Shown here one piece after another: positions 17,579-25,180 of a DNA stretch of 64,000 nucleotides. Numbering within the stretch: the first letter of the stretch is position 1; every line of letters begins with the position of its first letter. A program made the translations under genes and the position numbers. Under the pieces are notes generated by a model. It had not been told where the DNA came from and ran no database searches. It worked only from the letters and a program-made list of their open reading frames with translations. The stretch covers positions 248,001 through 312,000 of the forward strand of contig NZ_QOKV01000004.1 in NCBI RefSeq assembly GCF_008365405.1, written 5' to 3'. Origin of the DNA: Azospirillum brasilense (GTDB taxonomy: Bacteria > Pseudomonadota > Alphaproteobacteria > Azospirillales > Azospirillaceae).

Positions 17579-18502
17579 CTAGCACGCCGCCCGAGACGGG
17601 ATCAACCCCGCCGGTTGTGTGGGCGCAAGCGACGCAGCCCCACCCTCCCCATTCCCCTCCGCGACCGCCTCCAGGAAGGTGCGCAGCGCCACCGTCTCCA
17701 TGGAATCCACCCGCCGGACGAAACGGGTGGGCATGCGGGCCAGTTCCGGCGGCAGCGGGCGGGCGGTGAACAGGCCGCGCCAGGGCTCCCGCTCCACCAC
17801 GACGCGGGGCAGGACGGTGACGCCCATGCCGGCGCCGACGCAGCCCAGAATGGCCTCCAGCGCCCCGAACTCCATCACCCGGTAGGGCACCCGCCCGGCT
17901 TCGCGCATCGCCGTCTCCGCGCGCGCGCGGTAGGCGCAGCCGCGCCGGAAGGCCAGCAGGGTGGTGCGCCCGGACTCGCTGGTGATGCCGCTGGCCGGTT
18001 CGACCAGCACCAGTTCCTCCTCGAAGACGGGCTGGCTGACCAGTTCGGGATGCTCCACCGCCCCGGAGACGAAGGCGCCGTCCATGCGCCCGGCCAGCAC
18101 TTCCCCCAGCATGGTTTCGGTGGGGCCGGGGACGATGGTCAGATCGACGTCCGGATTCTCCGCGTGGAAGCGGGCAAGGATCGGCGGCAACCGCACGGCG
18201 GCGGTCGTCTCCATGGTGCCGATGGACAGCCGCCCGCCCCGCCCCGCCGCGTCGGCCACCGCGTCGCGCGCCTGGGCGACGAGGCGCAGCACGCGGTCGG
18301 CGTAGTCGGCCAGCACCCGCCCGGCCGGCGTCGGCGCCATGCCGCGGCTGAGCCGCAGGAACAGCGGCACGCCCAGATCCTCCTCCAGCCGCTTCAGCCG
18401 CGCCGTCACGTTGGACTGGACGCAGTTCAGCGTTTCCGCCGCCCGGCTGACGCTGCCGGTGTCCGCCACCGCCTTCACCACCCGCAGGCCCGCGAGGTCC
18501 AT
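17579..18502 (-). CDS. LysR family transcriptional regulator
   Basis: A 307-residue LTTR. The N-terminal winged HTH ([51 protein letters not shown]) is followed by a periplasmic-binding-protein-like effector domain ([19 protein letters not shown] to the C-terminus). The ATG at 18502 has GGGGAG seven bases upstream; a GTG two codons earlier is too close to it. It is divergent from an MFS gene with a 13-bp dyad between them, the classical arrangement where an LTTR controls its neighbour. The effector is unknown. Confidence 0.92.
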   Translation of the reverse strand: MDLAGLRVVKAVADTGSVSRAAETLNCVQSNVTARLKRLEEDLGVPLFLRLSRGMAPTPAGRVLADYADRVLRLVAQARDAVADAAGRGGRLSIGTMETTAAVRLPPILARFHAENPDVDLTIVPGPTETMLGEVLAGRMDGAFVSGAVEHPELVSQPVFEEELVLVEPASGITSESGRTTLLAFRRGCAYRARAETAMREAGRVPYRVMEFGALEAILGCVGAGMGVTVLPRVVVEREPWRGLFTARPLPPELARMPTRFVRRVDSMETVALRTFLEAVAEGNGEGGAASLAPTQPAGLIPSRAAC

Positions 18503-18564
18503 CGCCACACTCCCCGATCCGGACGTTTCCCATCACTCACAGTGAAGCATAGCATCGAAACAAA

Positions 18565-18577
18565 TCATTAGAAATGA
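18565..18577. promoter_or_regulatory. LysR-box dyad in the divergent intergenic region
   Basis: TCATTAGAAATGA is a perfect T-N11-A dyad (TCATT / AATGA arms, 3-bp centre) in the 132-bp gap between the divergent LysR and MFS genes. This is the expected form and position of an LTTR recognition site. Confidence 0.6.
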
Positions 18578-18634
18578 GGGTTCCGTCGCGCGAGGATGGG
18601 ACACACGAAAAACACGAACCTGCGGGAGGGAATC

Positions 18635-19825
18635 ATGGTCCGGGTGCTGATCGGCGGCGTGCTGGTGCTGGTCGTCTCGATGGGGGTGGGGCGCTTCGCC
18701 TTCACGCCGATCCTGCCGGCGATGCAGGCGGCCACCGGGCTGGGCACCGACGCCGCCGGGCTGCTCGCCTCGCTGAACTATCTCGGCTATTTCGTGGGGG
18801 CGCTGGGCGTCGGGCTGGTGCCGCACGGCGCGGCGCGCACCGCTGTCTTCCGCACCGCGCTGATCGCCAGCGTCACCTCCACCGCCGGCATGGGCTTCAC
18901 CGAGGGCATGGCGGCCTGGGCCGTGCTGCGCTTCGTCTCCGGGCTGGCCAGCGCCGGCATGTTCATCCTGGGCATCGCCATGACGCTGGACGCGCTGGCC
19001 CGCGCCGGACGGGAATCCTGGACCGGCTGGCTCTACACCGGCGTCGGCCTCGGCATCGCGTCGAGCGGCCTGTTCGTCGCCGTGATGGGCGACCGGCTGG
19101 GCTGGCGCGGCGACTGGCTGTGGCTGGGGCTGGCCTGCCTGGGCTTCGGCACCCTGTCCTGGCTGTGGGTGACCGACCCGCCGCGCGACTCCCAGCACAC
19201 CGCCGCCGGCCGATCCTCCGTCCGCATCTCCGCGCCGCCCTCCGGCCCGATGATCCTGCTGACGCTGGCCTATTTCCTGGAGGGGGCCGGCTACATCGTC
19301 ACCGGCACCTTCCTGGTCGCCATCCTGAAGACGATGCCGGAGACGGCGCCGCTCGGCGCCGCGGCCTGGATGGTCACCGGTCTGGCCGCCATGCCGTCCG
19401 GCATCCTCTGGGCGGCGGCGGGGCGGCGGCTCGGCCTCTGGCGGGCGCTGATCCTCGCCCACGCCGTGCAGGCCGTGGGCATCCTGCTGCCCATCACCGG
19501 GTCCCCGGTGGCGGCCGTGCTGTCGGCGGTGCTGTTCGGCGGGACCTTCGTCGGCATCGTCACCCTGTCCTTCACGCTGGGGCGACAGTTGTCGGGCGGA
19601 GCGTCGGCCCGCATCATCGGCGCGCTGACCGCCGTCTACGGGCTGGGGCAGATCATCGGGCCGGTGCCGGCGGGGATGGTGGTGGCGCGCACCGGCAGCT
19701 TCGATTCCGCCCTGCTGGGGGCCGCCGCCGCGGTGCTGGCCGGCGCGCTCCTCCTCGCCGCCGGGGCCTGGATGGCCGGGCGTCCCGGCCGCGCGACGGT
19801 TGCCCTGGACACCGGGCGCGGGTAG
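18635..19825 (+). CDS. MFS transporter, YbfB/YjiJ family
   Basis: A 396-residue inner-membrane transporter with about 12 hydrophobic helices. The opening GVGRFAFTPILPAMQAATGL is the signature of the YbfB/YjiJ subfamily, followed by NYLGYFVGAL and later FGGTFVGIVTLSFTLGRQL. The ATG at 18635 is chosen for the strong GGGAGGG ribosome binding site and for the family start. A possible upstream ATG at 18596 has no such site. Substrates of this subfamily are poorly known; the adjacent divergent LysR gene probably controls it. The DUF938 methyltransferase starts 9 bp after its stop, so the two may form an operon. Confidence 0.9.
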   Translation: MVRVLIGGVLVLVVSMGVGRFAFTPILPAMQAATGLGTDAAGLLASLNYLGYFVGALGVGLVPHGAARTAVFRTALIASVTSTAGMGFTEGMAAWAVLRFVSGLASAGMFILGIAMTLDALARAGRESWTGWLYTGVGLGIASSGLFVAVMGDRLGWRGDWLWLGLACLGFGTLSWLWVTDPPRDSQHTAAGRSSVRISAPPSGPMILLTLAYFLEGAGYIVTGTFLVAILKTMPETAPLGAAAWMVTGLAAMPSGILWAAAGRRLGLWRALILAHAVQAVGILLPITGSPVAAVLSAVLFGGTFVGIVTLSFTLGRQLSGGASARIIGALTAVYGLGQIIGPVPAGMVVARTGSFDSALLGAAAAVLAGALLLAAGAWMAGRPGRATVALDTGRG

Positions 19826-19834
19826 CCTTCCACC

Positions 19835-20449
19835 ATGTTCGATCCGCTGCACCCCGAGGAGTTCCGCCGCCACGCCCCCGCGACGGAACGCAACCGCGCC
19901 CCCATTCTGGAGGTGCTGCGCCGCGTTCTGCCGCCGCGAGGTCTGGTGCTGGAGGTCGCGAGCGGCACCGGCCAGCACGCCGCCGCCTTCGCCGAGGCGC
20001 TGCCCGGCGTGACGTGGCAGCCGAGCGACCCCGACCCGGACCTGCGGGACAGCGTCCGCGCCTGGGCCGCCGCGGCGACGCTGCCCAACCTGCGCGCCCC
20101 GCTGGACCTCGACGCCGCCGCGCCCGACTGGCCGCTCCGAGGCGCCGACGCGGTGGTCTGCATCAACATGATCCACATCGCCCCGTGGGAAGCGGCGCTC
20201 GGCCTGTTCGCCGGGGCCGCCCGCCTTCTGCCCACGGGTGGGCCGCTGCTGCTCTACGGCCCCTTCACGCGCGGCGGGCGGCACAGCGCGCCCAGCAACG
20301 CCGCCTTCGACGCCGACCTGAAGGCCCGCGACCCCGCCTGGGGCGTGCGCGACCTCGACGCGGTGGAAAGCGCCGCTGCCGGCTTCGCCCTCGCCGAGGT
20401 GGTGGCGATGCCCGCCAACAACCTGACCGTCGTCCTGCGCCGCCGCTGA
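19835..20449 (+). CDS. DUF938 SAM-dependent methyltransferase
   Basis: A 204-residue class I methyltransferase-like protein. The SAM-binding glycine loop LVLEVASGTGQHAAAFA (about 37-53), the acidic strand end WQPSDPDPDL, and the DUF938 signatures VVCINMIHIAPWEA and LLLYGPFTRGG...APSNAAFDADL are all present. The substrate is unknown. It follows the MFS gene with a 9-bp gap in the same direction. Confidence 0.9.
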   Translation: MFDPLHPEEFRRHAPATERNRAPILEVLRRVLPPRGLVLEVASGTGQHAAAFAEALPGVTWQPSDPDPDLRDSVRAWAAAATLPNLRAPLDLDAAAPDWPLRGADAVVCINMIHIAPWEAALGLFAGAARLLPTGGPLLLYGPFTRGGRHSAPSNAAFDADLKARDPAWGVRDLDAVESAAAGFALAEVVAMPANNLTVVLRRR

Positions 20450-20541
20450 GTCCTTAATCCGGACCACCCCATCCGAGGTGCGGTCTTCTGCCGCAGTTTT
20501 GCACCCGCGAGATTTGCTATTGTTTCCCTGCAGCGCTTGAG

Positions 20542-20560
20542 TTTGTAAACAAATTACAAA
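20542..20560. promoter_or_regulatory. Perfect dyad just before the CBS-protein gene
   Basis: TTTGTAAACAAATTACAAA consists of 7-bp perfect arms (TTTGTAA / TTACAAA) around a 5-bp centre. It ends two bases before the GGGGG ribosome binding site of the next gene and stands out as AT-rich in GC-rich surroundings. It may be an operator or an mRNA 5' structure. Confidence 0.5.
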
Positions 20561-20572
20561 TTGGGGGAAATG

Positions 20573-21001
20573 ATGAAGCGGAAGCTGGTTCCGGACGTGG
20601 TGAAGTCGCAGGAACTCATCCTGGTGCCGGAGGACACCTCCGTCCTGACCGTGTCGAAGCTGATGGCGGAGAAGAACATCGGCGCCGTTCTGGTGGTGAA
20701 CCACGGCGACCTCGTCGGCATCGTCACCGAGCGCGACCTGAACAACAAGGTGCTCTCCACCCAGATCGACCCCTTGGAAACCGAGGTGTCGGCGATCATG
20801 ACCCGCAACCCGGACACCCTGCCCCCGGACGCGGACGCCATCGAGGCGCTGACCCTGATGCAGTCGAAGCATTACCGCCACCTGCCGATCACCCAGGGCA
20901 AGCGCGCGGTCGGCATCGTCTCGATCCGCGACCTGTTCAAGCTCGCCTACGAGCATCTGGTGGAGGAGGTGGAGTTCCGCGACAGTCTGATGCGGACCTG
21001 A
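20573..21001 (+). CDS. Tandem CBS-domain protein
   Basis: A 142-residue protein made of a single Bateman module. CBS1 is at about 5-60 (TSVLTVSKLMAEKNIGAVLV, GDLVGIVTERDL) and CBS2 at about 70-130 (IMTRNPDTLPPDADAIEALTLMQ, YRHLPITQGKRAVGIVSIRDL). Such stand-alone pairs bind adenosyl nucleotides and often regulate a partner enzyme; no partner is evident here. GGGGG lies 5 bases before the ATG at 20573; another ATG directly upstream and a TTG at 20561 are less well spaced. Confidence 0.9.
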   Translation: MKRKLVPDVVKSQELILVPEDTSVLTVSKLMAEKNIGAVLVVNHGDLVGIVTERDLNNKVLSTQIDPLETEVSAIMTRNPDTLPPDADAIEALTLMQSKHYRHLPITQGKRAVGIVSIRDLFKLAYEHLVEEVEFRDSLMRT

Positions 21002-21015
21002 TCCCCGGAAAGCGA

Positions 21016-21046
21016 ACGGGCCGCCCCCGGAAAAGGGGCGGCCCGT
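21016..21046. terminator. Hairpin between convergent CBS and terC genes
   Basis: A 12-bp perfect stem ACGGGCCGCCCC / GGGGCGGCCCGT with a 7-base loop lies between the two convergent stops. It lacks a clear T tract on either side but is well placed to end transcription from both directions. Confidence 0.6.
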
Positions 21047-21075
21047 CGGAAGACCCGTTCAGGAGGGCCGGAGCG

Positions 21076-21807
21076 TCAGTGCGCTTCGGCCTTCTTCCGT
21101 TTGCGGCGGGCGGCGGCCATCAGGTTCAGCGCCTCGACCAGCGTCGAGAAGGCGATGGCGAAGTACAGATAGCCCTTCGGGATGTGGAAGCCGAAGCCGT
21201 CGGCGATCAGCGCCACGCCGACCAGCAGCAGGAAGGACAGGGCCAGCATCTTCACGGTGACGTGGCGGTTCACGAAGTCGCCCACCGGGCGGGCGGCGAA
21301 CAGCATCACCGCCATGGCGATGATGACGGCGGTGACCATCACCGGCAGGTCGTTGGACATGCCGACCGCGGTGATCACGCTGTCCAGCGAGAAGACGATG
21401 TCCAGCACGATGATCTGCCCGACCACCGCGCCAAAGCTGGCGACCTTGGGAGCGGAACCGCCCTCCTCGTGGCCTTCCACGGTGTGGTGGATCTCGATGG
21501 TGCCCTTGGCCAGCAGGAACAGGCCGCCGCCGAGCAGGATCAGGTCGCGGCCCGAGAAGCCCATGCCGAGCACGGTGATCAGCGGTTCCGTCAGGGTCGC
21601 CACCCAGGAGATGGAGGCGAGCAGCAGAAGCCGCATGACCAGCGCCAGCGCCAGACCGAGCTGCCGGGCCTTCTGCTGCTGATGGACCGGCAGCTTGGCC
21701 GCCATGATCGAAATGAAGATGATGTTGTCGATGCCGAGCACGATCTCCAACGCGGTGAGCGTCAGGAGGCTGGCCCAGACCTGCGGGTCGGAGAACAGTT
21801 CGAGCAT
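21076..21807 (-). CDS. TerC family integral membrane protein
   Basis: A 243-residue inner-membrane protein with about seven hydrophobic segments. Both TerC signature motifs are seen: LEIVLGIDNIIFISIMA near the N-terminus and VLDIVFSLDSVITAVGM in the middle, each with membrane-embedded acidic residues. A loop with HHTVEGHEE separates the halves. TerC proteins are linked to tellurite resistance and to manganese efflux during exoprotein metalation. The ATG at 21807 (MLELFSDPQVW) matches the family; the frame is open far upstream but not conserved. Confidence 0.92.
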   Translation of the reverse strand: MLELFSDPQVWASLLTLTALEIVLGIDNIIFISIMAAKLPVHQQQKARQLGLALALVMRLLLLASISWVATLTEPLITVLGMGFSGRDLILLGGGLFLLAKGTIEIHHTVEGHEEGGSAPKVASFGAVVGQIIVLDIVFSLDSVITAVGMSNDLPVMVTAVIIAMAVMLFAARPVGDFVNRHVTVKMLALSFLLLVGVALIADGFGFHIPKGYLYFAIAFSTLVEALNLMAAARRKRKKAEAH

Positions 21808-21929
21808 GAGGGCGGCGGGCTCCGAAAAAGTCGGCCGTTGCGGGACTATTTTGCGCAGATGAGGTTGCGGCCCCTGAATGGCAATGGCCCGGCCCGCGCT
21901 TCGCCGCCGCTTTCCCCGGCTGTTCCGGC

Positions 21930-22364
21930 TTACTCCTCTCCGTACAGCTGGTCGAGCGCCCGGCGGTCGCGCTTGGTCGGGCGCCCGGCGCCGGGCTCCC
22001 GCGGGGCCGGCGGCGCGCGGTAGGGGTCGTGGATCGCCTCCTCGCGCACCGGCGGGGCGAGGTCCTCGTAAAGGGCCAGCGCCTCCGGCGCCGGGCCGCG
22101 CCGGCTGCCCAGCGCGACCACCTTGATCACACGGATGTGCCGTCCCTGCGCAAAGGTCAGCACGTCGCCGGGTTTCACCGCGTAATGCGCCTTGTTCACA
22201 ACGGTGCCGGACACCCGCAAGCCGCCGCCGTTGCACAGCTTCGCCGCGAGGCTGCGCGTCTTGAAGAAGCGCGCAAACCACAGCCACTTGTCGATTCGCA
22301 ACCGGCCCGCCGGGGTGGGGTCGGAGCGGGGGATGTCGTCGTCGTTGTCGTCGAGGTCGGTCAT
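21930..22364 (-). CDS. S4-domain RNA-binding protein (Hsp15-like)
   Basis: A 144-residue protein. An S4 domain covers about 20-85 (LRIDKWLWFARFFKTRSLAAKL, NGGGLRVSGTVV, KPGDVLTF), as in Hsp15/HslR, which binds stalled 50S subunits carrying nascent peptide. The tail is Pro/Arg-rich with RPTKRDRRALDQL. It lies downstream of the helicase gene on the same strand. A palindromic repeat fills the space between and supplies the G-rich sequence before the ATG. In related genomes this gene usually sits between the helicase and fdxA. Confidence 0.88.
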   Translation of the reverse strand: MTDLDDNDDDIPRSDPTPAGRLRIDKWLWFARFFKTRSLAAKLCNGGGLRVSGTVVNKAHYAVKPGDVLTFAQGRHIRVIKVVALGSRRGPAPEALALYEDLAPPVREEAIHDPYRAPPAPREPGAGRPTKRDRRALDQLYGEE

Positions 22365-22369
22365 GCGGG

Positions 22370-22482
22370 GCCCCCACCCTTCCCACGGCGGACGCCGTGG
22401 GCCCCTTCCCTCCCCCGCTTCGCAGGAGAGGGAGGCTCAATCCCCTCCCCTGCGGAGCGGGGGAGGGTCAGGGTGGGGGCAA
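22370..22482. repeat. Palindromic intergenic repeat (about 110 bp)
   Basis: The outer arms are GCCCCCACCCT and AGGGTGGGGGC. Inside are CACGGCG / CGCCGTG and a pair of CCCTCCCCCGC-type arms that can also pair. It lies between the helicase stop and the S4-protein start, ending 6 bp from that ATG. Copies of the same design are at 26866-26976, 29034-29122 and 50245-50417. Confidence 0.75.
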
Positions 22483-22497
22483 AAGCGAATCTCTTCA

Positions 22498-25008
22498 TCA
22501 CGTTCCCGAAAGCTGGCGCAGCTTGGCGAAGGGGTGGTCGGCGTTGACGGGGGCCTCGCGGCGGGGCTTGTGGCGCGGGTTGCGGCGGCGGCGCCAGGAG
22601 ACCGCCCCATCCTCCGCCACCGAGCGGGTGTAGCCAAGCCCCTTCATCACCGCCCCCAGCTCGTCCGGCTTGGCGCCGATCATCTGGGCCAGGGCCGGCT
22701 CGGCCACCGCCCTTCCATCCTTGGCGGCGGTCAGCAGCTCGGTCTCCAGCCGGTCGAGCATGTCCACCCGCAGCGCCCGCGGTCCCGCCGCGGGGTAGCC
22801 GATGGCCTCCCAGAAGGCGGGCGGCGCGCCCGTCGCCTCCACCGAGACGCGGCCCGGCGGCGGGATCGGCACCGGCAAAGGCAACCGATGCTTCACCGCC
22901 CACAGCAGCCCGCGCAGTTCCACCGCCCCCGGCTTGGCGAGCGCCGTCAGATAGAGGTGCGACACGCCGAGCCGCACGCCATGGCGGGACAGCGCCTTGC
23001 GGTCGGCCTTCTCCAGCCCCTCCACCATCGGGGCGACCGGCGCACGGGGCATCGCCCCCATGTTCTCGACGAGCTGGAAGGCCAGCCCGCGCGCTGTTCC
23101 CGTCAAATCCGCCGCATCGCGCAGCGCCAGCAGGGGGCGCAGCCGGGCGGCGACGCGGTCTTTCAGCCAGCGCTCCAAGCGGACGCGCACACGGTCGAGC
23201 TGCCCCTGGTCGAGCAGCCCCTCGTCGAAGGGCAGAACCGCCGGGGTCAGCACCGACGGGCCGGGGCCGAGCCGGGCCACCGCCAACCCGTCCGCCGTCA
23301 GCACCCCGTCCGGCCCAAGCGCGAACACATCGTCCGGCTCCTGCTCGAAGGCGCGCAGGCGGGACGCCACTTCGTCGCGAAGCGCGCGGCGGGCGGCGGT
23401 CAGCAGGGACTTGGCCTCCTCCGAGCGCTCCGGCGCGTCGGGGACGAAGCGGAAGCCCTCCAGCCGGCCCACCGGGTGACCCTCCACCACCACCTCGCCG
23501 TCGGCGCGCACGCCGCCGATCAGCTCCCGCCCGTCCTTCAGCGTCCGGACCAGCGTGGCCGAGCGGCGGTCGATGAAGCGCTGCGTCAGCCGCTCGTGCA
23601 GGGCGTCGGACAGCTTGTCCTCGATGGCGCGGGTGCGCGCCTGCCAGTGCACCGGGTCGGTCAGCCAGCTCGGCCGGTTGGAGATGTAGGTCCAGGTGCG
23701 GATGTGGGCGATGCGGGCGACCAGCGCGTCGATGTCGCCCTCGGTGCGGTCGAGCCGGGCGATCTGCTTGGCCGCCCAATCCTCGTCCAGCCGCCCGATG
23801 CCGGTGCGCAGCTGGCGGAAGATCTGCCCGAGCAGCCGGGTGTGGGCGTCCGACAGCACCTTGCGGAAGTCGGGGACCTGGCAAACCTCCCAGAGCAGGC
23901 GCACGTTGTCGCGGCCCTTGGCGAGGTCCATCACCTCATGGTCGCGGACCAGCGCCTGGAGCGCCAGATGGTCGTCGGCGTCGCGGGCGCGCAGCAGCTC
24001 GGGGATCGGCGGGCGCTCCTCCAGCGACTTCAGCAGGAAGCCCGGCGTGTCGAAGCGCAGCTTGCTGTTGCGCCACATCAGCGTCTTGATCGTCTCGAAC
24101 TGGTGGTTCTCGACGCGGTCGACCACGTCGGCCTCCAGCTCCCCCACCTCGTCGGTGGTGCCGAAGGTGCCGTCGCGCATGTGCCGCCCGGCGCGCCCGG
24201 CGATCTGCGCCACCTCCGGCGCGCGCAGGCGGCGCGGGGCGAAGCCGTCGAACTTCACGATGCGGGCGAAGGCCACATGGTCGACGTCCATGTTCAGACC
24301 CATGCCGATGGCGTCCGTCGCCACCAGATAGTCCACCTCCCCCGCCTGATAGAGCCCGACCTGGGCGTTGCGGGTGCGCGGGGACAGCGCCCCCAGCACC
24401 ACCGCGGTGCCGCCGCGCTGGCGCCGGATCATCTCGGCCAGCGCGTAGACGTCGGTCGCCGAGAAGGCGACGACGCAGGAGCGCGGCGGCAGGCGCGTCA
24501 GCTTGCGGTAGCCGGCGTAGGTGAGCTGCGAGAAGCGCGGCCGGCTGATGAACTCGGCGCGCGGCACCAGCCGGCGGATCAGCGGCTGCACGGTGTCGGA
24601 GCCGAGGAACATCGTCTCCACCAGCCCGCGCGCGTTGAGCAGCCGGTCGGTGAAGATGTGCCCGCGCTCCGGATCGGCGCAGAGCTGCACCTCGTCCACC
24701 GCCAGGAAGTCCACCGCCCGGTCGAGCGGCATGGATTCCACCGTGCACACCCAGTAGGACGGGCTGGGGGGCAGGATCTTCTCCTCCCCCGTCACCAGGG
24801 CCACGGCGTTCTTGCCCTTGATCGACACGATGCGGTCGTAGTTCTCACGGGCCAGCAGGCGCAGCGGAAAGCCGATCATCCCCGTCCGGTGGCCGAGCAT
24901 GCGCTCGATGGCGAGATGGGTTTTCCCGGTGTTGGTCGGCCCCAGCACGGCGACCACCCGGCCACCCGCACCCAGACCGCCCCCGGACGAAGAAAGGACA
25001 GAGGTCAT
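22498..25008 (-). CDS. Suv3-like DExH-box RNA/DNA helicase
   Basis: An 836-residue SF2 helicase. Walker A is GPTNTGKTH near residue 24. Motif II reads VDEVQ (DExH variant), motif III is VVAFSATDVYAL, and motif VI is QIAGRAGRH, as in mitochondrial and bacterial Suv3/MgpS proteins. A Suv3-type C-terminal region follows. The last third (VSHLYLTALAKPGAVELR..., RRRRNPRHKPRREAPV) is basic and probably binds nucleic acid. A start at 25008 (MTSVLSSSGGG) fits best. It is transcribed ahead of the S4 gene. A role in RNA turnover or ribosome-linked RNA handling is inferred. Confidence 0.88.
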   Translation of the reverse strand: MTSVLSSSGGGLGAGGRVVAVLGPTNTGKTHLAIERMLGHRTGMIGFPLRLLARENYDRIVSIKGKNAVALVTGEEKILPPSPSYWVCTVESMPLDRAVDFLAVDEVQLCADPERGHIFTDRLLNARGLVETMFLGSDTVQPLIRRLVPRAEFISRPRFSQLTYAGYRKLTRLPPRSCVVAFSATDVYALAEMIRRQRGGTAVVLGALSPRTRNAQVGLYQAGEVDYLVATDAIGMGLNMDVDHVAFARIVKFDGFAPRRLRAPEVAQIAGRAGRHMRDGTFGTTDEVGELEADVVDRVENHQFETIKTLMWRNSKLRFDTPGFLLKSLEERPPIPELLRARDADDHLALQALVRDHEVMDLAKGRDNVRLLWEVCQVPDFRKVLSDAHTRLLGQIFRQLRTGIGRLDEDWAAKQIARLDRTEGDIDALVARIAHIRTWTYISNRPSWLTDPVHWQARTRAIEDKLSDALHERLTQRFIDRRSATLVRTLKDGRELIGGVRADGEVVVEGHPVGRLEGFRFVPDAPERSEEAKSLLTAARRALRDEVASRLRAFEQEPDDVFALGPDGVLTADGLAVARLGPGPSVLTPAVLPFDEGLLDQGQLDRVRVRLERWLKDRVAARLRPLLALRDAADLTGTARGLAFQLVENMGAMPRAPVAPMVEGLEKADRKALSRHGVRLGVSHLYLTALAKPGAVELRGLLWAVKHRLPLPVPIPPPGRVSVEATGAPPAFWEAIGYPAAGPRALRVDMLDRLETELLTAAKDGRAVAEPALAQMIGAKPDELGAVMKGLGYTRSVAEDGAVSWRRRRNPRHKPRREAPVNADHPFAKLRQLSGT

Positions 25009-25180
25009 AAGCGTAAGTTTTGGGCCTGGAGACCGGCAATGCAAGCGTCAGGGCGGCCGTGCCGTGCTGCAACGCCCATCCGGGGCCGAACTCTTTCGGA
25101 AACGGTATAAAACCTCGGGCCGATGGACGGGCGCCGGTTATCCCGTCTACCCTGGCGCGCTCCACCCTAAGGGATTCCTC

